DNA of 64,000 nt from Mesobacillus harenae (GTDB lineage Bacteria > Bacillota > Bacilli > Bacillales > Cytobacillaceae): the NCBI RefSeq assembly GCF_013343715.1, contig NZ_JABUNR010000016.1:62001-126000 (forward strand), in the 5' to 3' direction. Below the pieces are notes generated by a model. The model did not search any database. It saw nothing but the letters and a program-made list of their open reading frames with translations, and was not told where the DNA came from. This document shows, one piece after another, positions 17,922-27,491 of this stretch. The translations under genes and the position numbers were made by a program. Numbering within the stretch: position 1 is the stretch's first letter; each line of letters starts with the position of its first letter.

Positions 17922-18578
17922 TTATCTCTTTTCATTTAGAACAACACCAATAATATTCGCTTTTGCTAACTCTAAAAATCGTTTCGCCTCAGCAGCCTTT
18001 TCGGCGGCTGTTTTTTCACTTCTAACGACCAGCACGACATTATCACATAAGCTTGCCAAGATTTTCGTATCAGATTGTTCCAGTACGGAGGGACCGTCTA
18101 TGATGACATATTCATAGCTTGTCAAAGTTTCTTTTATGAGGTCATACATCGTTTCAGAGCCGATTAGCTCAGCTGAATTTAAAATAGAAGGTCCGCTCGG
18201 CAAAACATCTAATCTTCCAATTTCCGTTTTCAAAATCGCCATATCATACAAGATTTTGTTACTTAACACATCGGTCAGTCCACTTGTATTGCTTAAACTG
18301 AAGGTCGTATGCAGAGATGGATTCTTGATATTCGCATCTACTAATAACACCCGGTGTTTTTGCTGAGTTAATGAGAGTGCTAGATTTACCGCCGTTACCG
18401 ACTTGCCTTCTCTATTGTTTGGTGAAGTAATCAAAATCGATTGCCTGTCTTTTTTTCCATATGAAAATTGAATGTTTGTACGAATCGATCGATACTGCTC
18501 TGAAATGAGTGAATCTGGATATAGATAGGCGGTTTTATTTTTGCTGCATGCATCCTTATTACGAAACTTAAGACCCAA
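17922..18578 (-). CDS. epsB: Capsular polysaccharide tyrosine kinase EpsB
   Basis: A 218-residue BY-kinase (CpsD/CapB family). The Walker A region is ITSPNNREGKSVTAVNLA, retaining EGKS; Walker A' is VLLVDANIKNPSLH and Walker B is YEYVIIDGPSVLEQSD. There is no obvious tyrosine cluster at the C-terminus. It pairs with EpsA, the membrane activator, to control polymer length and may phosphorylate glycan enzymes. The frame opens at GTG 18587, but that GTG is within the GAGGTGA ribosome binding site, so TTG 18578 is chosen. The start lies inside the end of epsA, so the two genes are coupled. Confidence 0.88.
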   Translation of the reverse strand: MGLKFRNKDACSKNKTAYLYPDSLISEQYRSIRTNIQFSYGKKDRQSILITSPNNREGKSVTAVNLALSLTQQKHRVLLVDANIKNPSLHTTFSLSNTSGLTDVLSNKILYDMAILKTEIGRLDVLPSGPSILNSAELIGSETMYDLIKETLTSYEYVIIDGPSVLEQSDTKILASLCDNVVLVVRSEKTAAEKAAEAKRFLELAKANIIGVVLNEKR

Positions 18579-19305
18579 TGGACTCACCTCGATACGCTAT
18601 GTTTTCTTGTTTCATTCTCCTCTTAATATTTCTCTTGTTAATTTTAGAGACACTTCCTAAAACGGGAAGTCCTAAAAGTTCTTCTGTTTCATTTTCTGAC
18701 TTCAAAGTATTATCTAATGCATGGAGCAGAAAAACAAAGCCGATCGCAGCTATAATTCCTCCTATGAAGGCAACGAGAATGGTTTTATAAAAATTATCAC
18801 TATTTATTGGCTTAGGCATTTCTTTGGCCTTTGATAGAACCGTAACATCATTAAAATTGATAATACTTGCTACTTCTTTTTTAAATACGGATGCCGTTGT
18901 ATTAGCAATTAAAGCGGCCGTTTTAGGATTGTTATTCATAACCATTATATTTACCACTTGGGAACTGCCGATGTTTTCCACTGTAATTTGTTCGGCTAAT
19001 TCTCCAACTGTCATTGTTAGATTTAAATCAATTATCACATTTTCTAAGACCGCGGGATCCTTAATAATAGCTTGTAAGGTTTTGATAAAATCCTGATCGG
19101 TTTTAAGAATGAGCCTTGTGGAAGATTCATATACAGGTTTATGGAAAACACTATGATAAAAGTTACCTGCTAACGTGGCCAGTGCTGTTATCAATAGCAG
19201 GATCCAGACTTTTCTTTTTAAAACTCTAAAAATATAAATAAGTTCTATTTCCTGGTCCAACTTGAGCTGCCTTTTGGTATGATCTGGGTTTTGACTATTC
19301 CTCAT
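18568..19305 (-). CDS. epsA: Polysaccharide co-polymerase/kinase activator EpsA
   Basis: A 245-residue Wzz-domain protein. A cytoplasmic N-terminus containing IELIYIFRVLKRKVWILLL leads into the first membrane segment (about residues 33-50). An extracellular part with YESSTRLIL follows, then a second membrane segment (about 170-195) and a short cytoplasmic tail with LGLPVLGSVSKINK. This is the CapA/EpsA type of activator for a separate BY-kinase. First gene of the operon, ATG 19305 with CAGGTGA upstream, about 270 bases downstream of the predicted promoter. Confidence 0.87.
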   Translation of the reverse strand: MRNSQNPDHTKRQLKLDQEIELIYIFRVLKRKVWILLLITALATLAGNFYHSVFHKPVYESSTRLILKTDQDFIKTLQAIIKDPAVLENVIIDLNLTMTVGELAEQITVENIGSSQVVNIMVMNNNPKTAALIANTTASVFKKEVASIINFNDVTVLSKAKEMPKPINSDNFYKTILVAFIGGIIAAIGFVFLLHALDNTLKSENETEELLGLPVLGSVSKINKRNIKRRMKQENIAYRGESIGS

Positions 19306-19370
19306 AATTCACCTGCTTAAATAATTTTGGATGGCTGTTTTCGTAAACTTTATTGCTATTAGGATCAGTA

Positions 19371-19505
19371 GTTGATTTCCGCTTCAGGCAGTCGCTTTCC
19401 GCGGCCAGCACTTCAACTTCCTCTGAAGAAAACCGCTTCCGCAGTGAGGGGCTAACGAGGAACAGCCCGAGCCCGTGGGAAGCCTTGTTTATTTCCAGAG
19501 CGTCA
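19371..19505 (+). repeat. GC-rich dispersed repeat in the eps 5' leader
   Basis: Starts GTTGATTTCCGCTTCAGGCA and continues GTCGCTTTCCGCGGCCAGCA, matching the start of the copy at 14577. It lies between the predicted eps promoter and epsA, so it would be transcribed in the untranslated leader. Confidence 0.8.
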
Positions 19506-19514
19506 CACTAACAC

Positions 19515-19530
19515 GTTCATTATTAAGAAC
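19515..19530. promoter_or_regulatory. Second SinR-like box at the eps promoter
   Basis: GTTCATTATTAAGAAC: inverted GTTC/GAAC ends with a half-site GTTCTTA on the minus strand. It is weaker than the boxes at 17828 and 19586 and lies about 50 bases downstream of the predicted -10. Confidence 0.4.
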
Positions 19531-19579
19531 CTTTACCGTAAATCTTTTTGTAAAATTTTAACATAACCAATATACGTTC

Positions 19580-19608
19580 ATTTTAATTCTTTATAAAGAA
19601 CGAGTCAA
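19580..19608 (-). promoter_or_regulatory. eps operon sigma-A promoter with embedded SinR-like operator
   Basis: Read on the minus strand: TTGACT (19603-19608), a 17-base spacer, TAAAAT (19580-19585). The spacer holds the palindrome TTCTTTATAAAGAA with a full GTTCTTT half-site. In B. subtilis the eps promoter is repressed by SinR at GTTCTYT sites, so the placement fits direct occlusion of RNA polymerase. Confidence 0.72.
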
Positions 19609-19786
19609 GTCTATTATATTCTCCTCTTTAGGTCGATATGCTTACAGTAAGGGAAAAAACATCAGAACCCTCTTCATGCTTCTGTTTGCTCTGATGAAGA
19701 CAATTTCCCGACTTTCATCTTGCCAGGAACCTCCGCACCTAAATGGCTCGATTTAGACAATTACCCTCTCCCTTGACCACTTCGCC

Positions 19787-19821
19787 CTGTGAAACAAGAT
19801 TAAACGGGAAGTGACAGGCAC
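19787..19821 (-). repeat. 35-bp dispersed repeat, copy A
   Basis: Plus strand CTGTGAAACAAGATTAAACG then GGAAGTGACAGGCAC. One base differs from the commonest form. No gene ends here; it is 22 bases from the palindromic terminator. Confidence 0.9.
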
Positions 19822-19842
19822 TTTTCACAAACACAACAGAAA

Positions 19843-19868
19843 AGAGGCACAGGATATCCTGTGCCTCT
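19843..19868 (-). terminator. Perfect 26-bp palindromic terminator
   Basis: AGAGGCACAGGAT and its exact complement, followed on the minus strand by TTTTCTGTT. No gene directly upstream on the minus strand would need it, so it may be a relic of a lost gene or a guard against read-through towards the eps promoter. Confidence 0.75.
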
Positions 19869-20603
19869 AATCTGGTGATAAAAAATAGCCAAAAAATTTA
19901 TTTGGTATGTTTATCTCTTTCCACAATAAATTCGATATAAACATCATAGAGCAGATTAAGGACCCAGAGGGTCGGTTCGAGACCGGTGAAAAACTAGTCT
20001 TTTTTCTCCCCCTTTGTTAGCTCATATGAAATGAGTACCAATTTCCATAGATCTCACCGAAATAAGCTGCAGATATAGAAGAAGCGGTAACCGTCATCGA
20101 TATAAGCCATTGATTGGTCTATCAGGATGTGTTGCAAGAACGGCCGAAAATACTAACGGTTAGCACGTTAACAAATGGCAAGACCGTGGAAATATACAAA
20201 GAGAAGATCATACATTTAGTATAAATGTTATCCGTTAATCCTAAGAAAGGTTCATACATATTCAATAAAATATAAGTTGTCCATATAAAGGACTCTCCGT
20301 GTAACGAATAGTACGGGGAGTTCAAACTTTGATTGAAGTATCAGCATTTAAATCACAATCATTTGATTAAACCTTAACCCAAACCCACCAAGCGATCCCA
20401 ACTAATCATACGTTTGATTGAAGCAGAGAGCCCCTCTTGTTGGTGTCTATAGATAACTTTTCACTATAACCCAACCTTTTCACATACAAAAGGACCACCC
20501 GTACAAGCAAGCGATCCGATCCGATCAAATTCATCCAAGATATATAATACCCTAAAACCAATCAAGAACCTAACAACCCCTGAGCTAACTGTGGAACAAA
20601 ATG

Positions 20604-20637
20604 CGTGAAACAAGATTAATCGGGGAGTGACAGGCAC
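20604..20637 (-). repeat. 35-bp dispersed repeat, copy B
   Basis: CGTGAAACAAGATTAATCGG then GGAGTGACAGGCAC, five bases past the ribokinase stop codon. On the minus strand GGAGTG and CACTCC can pair to form a short hairpin directly after the gene. Confidence 0.9.
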
Positions 20638-20642
20638 ACTCC

Positions 20643-21536
20643 CTACACGAATGGTATTCCACGCTCTTTACAAAAGGTTTGAATGACTTTTCTTGTTGGC
20701 ATGCCTGTTTGAGCACCAAGATTTGTAACAGTCAGTGCGCCCACTATGTTCGCAAAGTGACATGCTTCTTTGGTATCCTTCCCTTCGCTCAAGGCAACTG
20801 CAAAGGCTCCATTAAAGGAATCACCTGCACCTGTTGTGTCCAATACATCAACCTTCAGGCTTGGAATATGAACTTCCTTATCGTTTTGATAGAAGCTAAC
20901 TCCCTTTGACCCTCTGGTGGTAATACATTTTTTTGCGATCATGGAAGAGTTGCCATATTTGAAAAGTTCTTTTTGCTCGTGTTCATTTGGAATAAGAAAA
21001 TCAACACTTTTTAATAGGTTTTCAGACAAGGGTTGTATAGGTGCTGGATTTAAAATAACAAGAACTTCATGTTTTTTGGCTAATTCAACTGCCTTCTCAA
21101 CCGCTAAAAGCGGGACTTCTAATTGTAAAAGGAGTATATCACTTTGTGCAATGATGTTTTCATATTCTTCGACAAGTTTTGGAGTTATATAATCGTTTGC
21201 ACCTGATACAATAATAATGCTGTTGTCACTAGCAGATAGTGTGATCGATGCGATCCCTGTACTAACATTAGATACCTTTTTTATATAATCAGTTGAAACA
21301 CCTTCGGCAGCTAAATGGGAGAGTAATTGATTGCCAAATTCATCATCCCCCACACAGCCAATCAGTGAAATATCTGCACCTAGTTTCGCGGCAGCTATAG
21401 CTTGATTTGCTCCTTTTCCTCCTGGGTTTATGAAAAAAGATGTCCCTTTGACTGTTTCTCCAACCTTTGGAATGGTATCTGTTTTTGTGACTAAATCCAT
21501 ATTAATACTACCTAGTACTGTTATTTTTTTAGGTAT
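20643..21536 (-). CDS. rbsK: Ribokinase (PfkB family) with apparent ATA start
   Basis: A PfkB sugar kinase that phosphorylates ribose or a related sugar with ATP. Visible are the N-terminal GKGANQA substrate motif, the anion hole DTTGAGDSFNGAF near the C-terminus and NEHEQKELF. The first ATG (21500) would begin at MDLVTKTD and cut off the first beta strand. In frame upstream lies PKKITVLGSIN, the normal ribokinase start, preceded by TGAGGTGAG and ATA at 21536, exactly where ATG would be expected. No ATG, GTG or TTG occurs between the in-frame stop and 21500. Either ATA is used, the short form is made, or the gene is damaged. Last gene of the operon. Confidence 0.85.
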   Translation of the reverse strand: MPKKITVLGSINMDLVTKTDTIPKVGETVKGTSFFINPGGKGANQAIAAAKLGADISLIGCVGDDEFGNQLLSHLAAEGVSTDYIKKVSNVSTGIASITLSASDNSIIIVSGANDYITPKLVEEYENIIAQSDILLLQLEVPLLAVEKAVELAKKHEVLVILNPAPIQPLSENLLKSVDFLIPNEHEQKELFKYGNSSMIAKKCITTRGSKGVSFYQNDKEVHIPSLKVDVLDTTGAGDSFNGAFAVALSEGKDTKEACHFANIVGALTVTNLGAQTGMPTRKVIQTFCKERGIPFV

Positions 21537-21556
21537 TATCTCACCTCATTAATTGG

Positions 21557-23224
21557 CTACAAATTCTCTTTCATGGATTTTAGTCTTTCCATGACAGGGT
21601 TGATACCTCTTCCAAAGTAATCATACAATTGACAGTATTCTTGATATAAATTTTGATATAGTAAGGTGTTTGTGGGATTTGGCGTAAAAATTTCTTCAGG
21701 TAATTTTGCCATTGTTTTTGCAGCTTCAAAAATAGAATCATACCCCCCATTTTCTTTCCCTGCAGCAACGGCCCCAAAGATTGCAGCTCCTAGGGCAGAG
21801 GCCTGGACTGTTTGACTAACTTTAATTTCTCTGTTTAAAACATCTGCATAAATTTGCATCAAAAGTTTATTTTTATGGGGAAGGCCACCGCTTGCGATGA
21901 TTTCTTTTACCTCAATTCCCTTTTTTTCAAAGGCTTCAATGATTTTACGGGTTCCAAATGCAGTGGATTCAAGCAACGCACGATAGATTTCCTGAGGCTT
22001 TGTTGATAGTGTATAACCGACAATCATTCCTGATAGATTACCATTTACTAAAACAGATCGGTTCCCATTCCACCAATCTAAAGCTAATAGTCCATTGGCA
22101 CCAGGTGTATATTGTAATGCCTCTTTCTCAAGCCACTGATGGATTGTTAGCCCTTCATTTTTTGCTTCAGCTTCTACTTTGCTTGAGACTCCATTTTTAA
22201 TATACCATGCAAATATATCGCCTACTGCGGCTTGGCCAGCTTCATACGCAAATAATTGAGGAATAATACCATCTTCTACTACTCCAGAGATCCCTTCCAC
22301 CATTTCTTCCTTGTCTGATAAAAAGAGATGACATGTTGAAGTTCCCATTACCATTAGCATACTCCCAGGCTCTGTCATTCCCACTGCTGGTACCGAAGCA
22401 TGGGCATCAATAATACCTACTGCTACAGCTGTACCAGGGAGTAATCCTATTTTTTTCGCCATTTCATCCGTTAAGCTTCCCGCTCTTTGACCAATTGCGA
22501 TAACATCTCCACGCAATTTACTTTGAGAAATACCTTTTAACTTTGGATGTAGAACCTCTAAGAAGGAATCATCTGGATAGCCACTGTGCTTATCCCACAA
22601 AGCTTTGTATCCAGTCATACATGTACTTCTTTGAATGGTTCCAGTTAATTTATACGTAACCCAATCACATGCTTCAATAAAGAGGTCGGTTGTTTCGTAT
22701 ACTTCCGGTGCTTTATGTAAGATTTCTAGTATTTTAGGGAACATCCATTCTGACGAAATTTTCCCGCCATATCTTGAAATAAAGGACTGATCTAATTCTT
22801 TTGCCGTTTCATTTATCAAATCGGCCTCTTCTTGTGCTGCATGATGCTTCCATAACTTCGGCCAACTATGGGGATTATCCTTCCATACCTCTTGTAGGCA
22901 AAGCGGTTCTCCCAGTTCATCAAGTGGCATCATCGTACACGCTGTAAAATCAACACCTATACCAATTACCTCCCTAGCTTCTATACCTGCTGTTTTCATT
23001 ACTTGAGGGATTGATTGGTATAACACTTCAAGATAATCTTTTGGATCTTGTAAGGCAGTATCATGTTCTAGCAGAGCCTTTTGATTAGGTAATTGTTCAC
23101 TTATCACATGGTTTGAATACTCTGTTACATGAGTTGCGACTTCCTTACCTGTGGCAACATTAACAACCAAGACTCGTCCTGACTCAGTCCCATAATCTAT
23201 ACCTATTGCGTATTTACTATCCAT
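21557..23224 (-). CDS. araB: Ribulokinase AraB-type FGGY kinase
   Basis: A 555-residue FGGY-family carbohydrate kinase. [17 protein letters not shown] is the N-terminal phosphate motif; [28 protein letters not shown] and, in the C-terminal domain, [17 protein letters not shown] and [19 protein letters not shown] are those of AraB ribulokinases. AraB acts on L- and D-ribulose and related ketoses. Next to L-fucose isomerase, a ketose made by that enzyme (L-fuculose or D-ribulose) is the likely substrate. ATG 23224 is preferred over GTG 23233 because GAAGGTGA sits just before it. It follows a strong hairpin terminator, so its expression may be lower than upstream genes. Confidence 0.88.
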   Translation of the reverse strand: MDSKYAIGIDYGTESGRVLVVNVATGKEVATHVTEYSNHVISEQLPNQKALLEHDTALQDPKDYLEVLYQSIPQVMKTAGIEAREVIGIGVDFTACTMMPLDELGEPLCLQEVWKDNPHSWPKLWKHHAAQEEADLINETAKELDQSFISRYGGKISSEWMFPKILEILHKAPEVYETTDLFIEACDWVTYKLTGTIQRSTCMTGYKALWDKHSGYPDDSFLEVLHPKLKGISQSKLRGDVIAIGQRAGSLTDEMAKKIGLLPGTAVAVGIIDAHASVPAVGMTEPGSMLMVMGTSTCHLFLSDKEEMVEGISGVVEDGIIPQLFAYEAGQAAVGDIFAWYIKNGVSSKVEAEAKNEGLTIHQWLEKEALQYTPGANGLLALDWWNGNRSVLVNGNLSGMIVGYTLSTKPQEIYRALLESTAFGTRKIIEAFEKKGIEVKEIIASGGLPHKNKLLMQIYADVLNREIKVSQTVQASALGAAIFGAVAAGKENGGYDSIFEAAKTMAKLPEEIFTPNPTNTLLYQNLYQEYCQLYDYFGRGINPVMERLKSMKENL

Positions 23225-23277
23225 TATGGTCACCTTCTTTCGCTACATTTTCATTAACTTTCGCTACTTGTGTCCAG

Positions 23278-23382
23278 AAAAAAACATAAGACGCCCATTA
23301 AAGATTGGACCCATTCTCCTAAGAAATAGGAAAAACAGATAAACATCCAAGAATAGTCCAATAATCTGCTGGGCGCCTTATG
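23278..23382 (-). terminator. Long-stem terminator or attenuator between fucI and araB
   Basis: CATAAGACGCCCATTAAAGA (23285 onwards) pairs with the arm ending GGGCGCCTTATG (23356-23382); about 22 of 26 positions match. The 45-base loop contains a small TCCTA/TAGGA hairpin. On the minus strand the stem is followed by seven Ts. It lies within the operon, 19 bases past the fucI stop. Confidence 0.8.
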
Positions 23383-23402
23383 AATCATCTATATTAAAAT
23401 CT

Positions 23403-25178
23403 TTACTTATATAGTGGTCCAAGCTTTTCACAAGCTCGGTAGTCTGCTCCTTGTGAATCCATTGCACCAAACGCATTCCAGATACTTGGTCTGAAAATAC
23501 GATCCTCAGAAACATTGTGCATCGAAACAGGAATTCGCAGCATCGAGGCCAGCGTGATAAGATCACTGCCAATGTGACCATAGCTTATAGAACTATGATT
23601 GGACCCCCAGTTATACATGACAGAATAAACATCTTTAAATGGTCCACTTTCTGTTAGGTTAGGAACAAACCATGTTGTTGGCCAGGTTGGATTTGTTCGT
23701 TCGTCAAGCTTGTCATGAACTTCATCCGGTAACTCGACTGTATATCCTTCAGCTAGTTGTAAAACAGGACCAATACCCTCTATTAAATTAATCCTTGCCA
23801 TCGTTACAGGCATTCCACCTTTGGTTGTGAAATCTGTTGAAAATCCACCACCACGGAAGAAATCAACGGCCGCACACCATTTGGTTTCATCCAAGGATTT
23901 TTGAACTTCATCCTCTGAAATTTCCCAGTAAGGTTTCATTGCTGGTAGTCCATCTTTTGCTTGTTGCCCTGTACCATCTAAAGCGGCAGGTCCAGAATTT
24001 ATCAAGTGGATGACACCATTTTCTGCAACTCCCGTTAAATCATGACCTGTTGCTCGTTTTACAGCCTCAGGACTCCAATATGTTCTTACATCTGCGAAAA
24101 TTTGTGCTGAATTAGTGAGTAAATGACCCAACAGCATGGTTACTGCATTTAGCGTATCATTTTCAGTCGCTAACATAAACGGCTCTCGCTTACCGTTCCA
24201 ATCGAAAGAAGAAGTAAGGATTGCTTCCATAAAATCGCCAGTAGGAAAGTAATCTGTCCATGATCGTTGCCCCTGAAATCCTGCAGCAACAGCATTTCGT
24301 CCAAGAGCTTCTTCACCAAATCCTTTTTCAGCAAGCTTTGGGTTTCCTACCATCAAGTCTCTTGCAATTAGAGCCATTTTCACAATCGCTTCCCAGTCTT
24401 TTTCTTTTTGCTCATCTGATCGTTTAAGCTCTGGAGGATTAACATCTCTTCCTTCTTTACAATTTTCTTTCACCCATTTCAAAGCCTTCTCGAACTCTTC
24501 TTCATCATATATGTTTAACTCAATTCGTTTAATAAACTCGGTCATATCTACATATTCATTTCTCATACCTAAATAATCACTGAAGAAACGTTCATCAACA
24601 ATGCATCCAGCTATACCCATCGACACAGAGCCCATTGAAAGATAGGATTTACCCTTTATTAAAGAAACTGCCAATCCTGACTTTGCAAACTGCAGCAGTT
24701 TTTCTTTTACATCTTCAGGAATGGAGGAGTCGTTCATCTCTTGCACGTCTTTTCCATATATACTGAAAACAGGTAACCCTTTTTGGTTATGTGCAGATAC
24801 TGCTGCAGCCAAATACACTGCCCCTGGCCTTTCCGTACCATTAAATCCCCAGATCGCTTTAATTGTATGTGGATCCAAGTCCATCGTTTCAGTTGGATAG
24901 CACCAGGATGGAGTGACAGTAATTGTTACACCTACACCTTCTGCTCTAAATTTTTCTTGTGTATTGGCTGCTTCAACTACCCCACCAATACTCGTGTCTG
25001 CAATTACGCACTTAACTGACTGACCATTTGGGTAATAGAGATTTTCTTCAATGAATTGTGCCACATTTCGTGCCATACCCATGGTGACATCTTCAAGTGA
25101 TTCACGAATTCCACCTCTTCGGCCATCAATAACTGGTCTAATTCCTATCTTCGGTAATTTACCCCATCTAGTATCCAA
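23403..25178 (-). CDS. fucI: L-fucose isomerase
   Basis: A 591-residue protein, the same length as E. coli FucI. It interconverts L-fucose and L-fuculose and can also use D-arabinose. Seen are [19 protein letters not shown] at the N-terminus, [30 protein letters not shown], the metal-binding glutamate in [22 protein letters not shown], and the histidine in [18 protein letters not shown]. The start is TTG 25178, with GGGGGCAG about 8 bases ahead. It sits between the DHDPS-family gene and the AraB-type kinase. No fuculose-1-phosphate aldolase is seen, so the physiological substrate is open. Confidence 0.93.
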   Translation of the reverse strand: MDTRWGKLPKIGIRPVIDGRRGGIRESLEDVTMGMARNVAQFIEENLYYPNGQSVKCVIADTSIGGVVEAANTQEKFRAEGVGVTITVTPSWCYPTETMDLDPHTIKAIWGFNGTERPGAVYLAAAVSAHNQKGLPVFSIYGKDVQEMNDSSIPEDVKEKLLQFAKSGLAVSLIKGKSYLSMGSVSMGIAGCIVDERFFSDYLGMRNEYVDMTEFIKRIELNIYDEEEFEKALKWVKENCKEGRDVNPPELKRSDEQKEKDWEAIVKMALIARDLMVGNPKLAEKGFGEEALGRNAVAAGFQGQRSWTDYFPTGDFMEAILTSSFDWNGKREPFMLATENDTLNAVTMLLGHLLTNSAQIFADVRTYWSPEAVKRATGHDLTGVAENGVIHLINSGPAALDGTGQQAKDGLPAMKPYWEISEDEVQKSLDETKWCAAVDFFRGGGFSTDFTTKGGMPVTMARINLIEGIGPVLQLAEGYTVELPDEVHDKLDERTNPTWPTTWFVPNLTESGPFKDVYSVMYNWGSNHSSISYGHIGSDLITLASMLRIPVSMHNVSEDRIFRPSIWNAFGAMDSQGADYRACEKLGPLYK

Positions 25179-25194
25179 TTAAAGCTGCCCCCTT

Positions 25195-26130
25195 TTAAAC
25201 CGATTTATTAACCGTTTCGGTATATTCGTTGATCACATGTTGTGTAAATTCGTGTAGTTGTTCAACCTCTAACCTATTTGAAGATGTAAATTGGGTACAA
25301 TCCTGATTACGACCGTTGATATTTACATTATGATCTTCTAACGTATGGTAATATTTTGCATTCGTTGGATAGAGTTGTTTTTCTATGACTGATGCAATAC
25401 CCAAAAATGACTGGAGTTTACTCGCTTTGTCCTCATTCCCTTGCCAGTTTTTCACTAACCATGAATATAGTTCCGGATGAAAATTGGCCATGATTCCACT
25501 GTATCCACTTACACCTATTTTCAGTGAATCCAATAAGGTTGGTGCATTCGCATTGAAGATTTTTAGATTAGAACCAGCACATAACTCTATTTTTCTTACC
25601 ATGTCTTCCACTTTACAAGATGTATCTTTTAGGAAATAAAAGCGACCTGATGCCGCACACCATTTAGTTAATTTATCACTTAGTAAGCGTTTATAAGGAT
25701 AGGGACACTCATACAATCCAAAAGGCATATCAGGTAGTGCGTTTAGGATTTTTTCGGCATTTTCAATCCATACATCATCTGATTCATCCTCTTTTGCAAG
25801 TCTATTAGTGACTAATACAACAGCATCTACACCTGTATTGCTAATTGCTTGCAACTCAGTAATTTGATCTTGCACGTCATCGGAGATATGACCCGATGAA
25901 ACAACTGGTACTCTATTTTTCGCTTGAGTTACAACGAACTGTGAAAGCTCCACTCTTTCGTCAAGCGTTAACTGGAACATTTCACTTGATTGGCATACCG
26001 CGAATAGACCATCTACTCCTTTTGAAATATACCATTCTATTAATTGTTCAAGTGCTAAATAATCGACTTTATTATCAGGTGTAAATGGGGTAATCATCGT
26101 AGGCCAAATTCCATTTGGAAATGTAGTCAT
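25195..26130 (-). CDS. Dihydrodipicolinate synthase family aldolase/lyase
   Basis: A 311-residue TIM-barrel class I aldolase of the DapA/NanA family. The Schiff-base lysine is in RFYFLKDTSCKVED and the catalytic tyrosine in FGLYECPYPYKRL. The family's GTTGE phosphate or carboxylate loop reads AVCQSSEM here, so it is not DapA itself; such divergence is seen in members that cleave or make 2-keto sugar acids. It begins at ATG 26130 behind AAAGGAG. Placed between a TRAP transporter, which usually brings in carboxylates, and sugar enzymes, it probably acts on the imported compound or a derived keto acid. Confidence 0.82.
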   Translation of the reverse strand: MTTFPNGIWPTMITPFTPDNKVDYLALEQLIEWYISKGVDGLFAVCQSSEMFQLTLDERVELSQFVVTQAKNRVPVVSSGHISDDVQDQITELQAISNTGVDAVVLVTNRLAKEDESDDVWIENAEKILNALPDMPFGLYECPYPYKRLLSDKLTKWCAASGRFYFLKDTSCKVEDMVRKIELCAGSNLKIFNANAPTLLDSLKIGVSGYSGIMANFHPELYSWLVKNWQGNEDKASKLQSFLGIASVIEKQLYPTNAKYYHTLEDHNVNINGRNQDCTQFTSSNRLEVEQLHEFTQHVINEYTETVNKSV

Positions 26131-26157
26131 TTGGTTTTTCTCCTTTAAAGTTATTTT

Positions 26158-27447
26158 TTAACCATTATTTAAAGAGTTTGGAATAAATAACGTAATTTCT
26201 GGAATGAGTGTTACCAGTAATAAAACGATAATCATTACTATTAACATTGGAGCTATTTCTTTAATAACCTCCATTAGAGGTGTTTCACCCACTTTTGATA
26301 CTATAAAGAGGAGCATTCCAAATGGTGGAGTGGAAAGCCCAATCATCATATTCAGGACAATCATGACACCAAAATGCACTAAATCTATTTCAAGTGCCTG
26401 AACAAGCGGTAAAATCATTGGAATAAATACAACCATTATAGTAGAAGTATCCATCACCATACCTAAGAGCAAAAACAATAGATTAATTATAAGTAGTAAG
26501 ACGATTCTATTTTCCGTGATCCCAAGCATATAATCAGAAATCATTCCTGGAATTTGTTCGCTTGCTATAATATAAGAAAAGACAAAGGATGCACCTACAA
26601 TTAAACATAGACTCCCAGTAGTACTAACGGTGTCAAGAAATAGCCTAAATACATTCTTACGTCCCATTGTTCGATAGACAAAGAAGGAAATAATCATTGC
26701 ATAAAATGCAGATACTGCACCTGCTTCAGTTGGTGTCATTACACCCGCATATATACCGGCTAGAAGGATAACCGGCGTTAATAAAGCAGGTATTGCTTTA
26801 AATGAAATCTTTAAAAATTCTTTTAGATTGTGGCGTTCTCCAGTAGGATAGTTTCTTTTTCTAGCTAAAAAAACAATATAAATCATAAGAGCAATACCTA
26901 ATAATATCCCTGGAACAATCCCCGCTAAAAACAATGCACCAATAGATGCTCCTGAAAGCATCGCATAAATCACTAGTGGAATACTTGGTGGAAATATTGG
27001 TCCAATCGTTGCAGACGCCGCCGTAATTGCACTGCTAAATCCTCGATCGTACCCTTGCTTTTTCATGGCTTCAATTTCCATCTTACCTAGTCCAGAAGCA
27101 TCGGCTACAGCAGAACCAGTCATTCCAGAAAATATAAGGGACGCCAGTACATTTACATGTCCCATCCCACCTTTGTATCTTCCTACTAAAGTATTAGCAA
27201 ATGAAAAAACTCGGTCCGTAATAAGACCGCTATTCATCACATTCGCTGTAAATACAAACAGTGGTATTGCAATTAATACATAAGACGAATACAAGTTATA
27301 CGCGACATTGTCAACAACTATTCCGATATCAGACCCCGTCGCAAAAAAATAGTAGATACCAGCAGCTAACATGCCTAATGCTATTGGTATTCGTAAAATG
27401 AAAGTTAGAACAAAGACAATTAACGGAATGAGCACCATAGTACTCAT
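26158..27447 (-). CDS. TRAP transporter large permease DctM
   Basis: A 429-residue integral membrane protein with about 12 segments. FSGMTGSAVADASGLG, ITAASATIGPIFPPSIP and the late MIGLSTPPFGMLLF segment are diagnostic for DctM/SiaM-type subunits, which move the substrate with Na+. ATG 27447 is chosen over GTG 27456 because the GGGGTGA ribosome binding site includes the GTG. Works with the DctQ and DctP proteins encoded just before it. Confidence 0.9.
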   Translation of the reverse strand: MSTMVLIPLIVFVLTFILRIPIALGMLAAGIYYFFATGSDIGIVVDNVAYNLYSSYVLIAIPLFVFTANVMNSGLITDRVFSFANTLVGRYKGGMGHVNVLASLIFSGMTGSAVADASGLGKMEIEAMKKQGYDRGFSSAITAASATIGPIFPPSIPLVIYAMLSGASIGALFLAGIVPGILLGIALMIYIVFLARKRNYPTGERHNLKEFLKISFKAIPALLTPVILLAGIYAGVMTPTEAGAVSAFYAMIISFFVYRTMGRKNVFRLFLDTVSTTGSLCLIVGASFVFSYIIASEQIPGMISDYMLGITENRIVLLLIINLLFLLLGMVMDTSTIMVVFIPMILPLVQALEIDLVHFGVMIVLNMMIGLSTPPFGMLLFIVSKVGETPLMEVIKEIAPMLIVMIIVLLLVTLIPEITLFIPNSLNNG

Positions 27448-27491
27448 AGCAGTCACCCCTTTTCTAAGTTAATGTAAGTTGCTAGAATATG

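Larger units (their letters stand above)
19306..20642. other. 1.3-kb gap between eps operon and sugar operon
   Basis: Besides the eps promoter, SinR-like boxes and GC-rich repeat, it contains a dispersed 35-bp repeat (19787-19821), a minus-strand terminator (19843-19868), a tRNA T-arm-like hairpin (19971-19987), two AATCA/TGATT palindromes (20357-20368, 20404-20419) and a second 35-bp repeat (20604-20637). A 67-codon TTG frame at 20122-20325 lacks a ribosome binding site. I see no convincing gene. Confidence 0.7.

Noticed and set aside
19971..19987. tRNA T-arm-like hairpin GTCGGTTCGAGACCGGT
   Set aside because: No acceptor, D or anticodon arm could be built around it; at best a tRNA fragment or integration scar.
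20122..20325. 67-codon hydrophobic frame starting at TTG
   Set aside because: No ribosome binding site, no recognisable family and AT-rich sequence in which chance hydrophobic frames are common.
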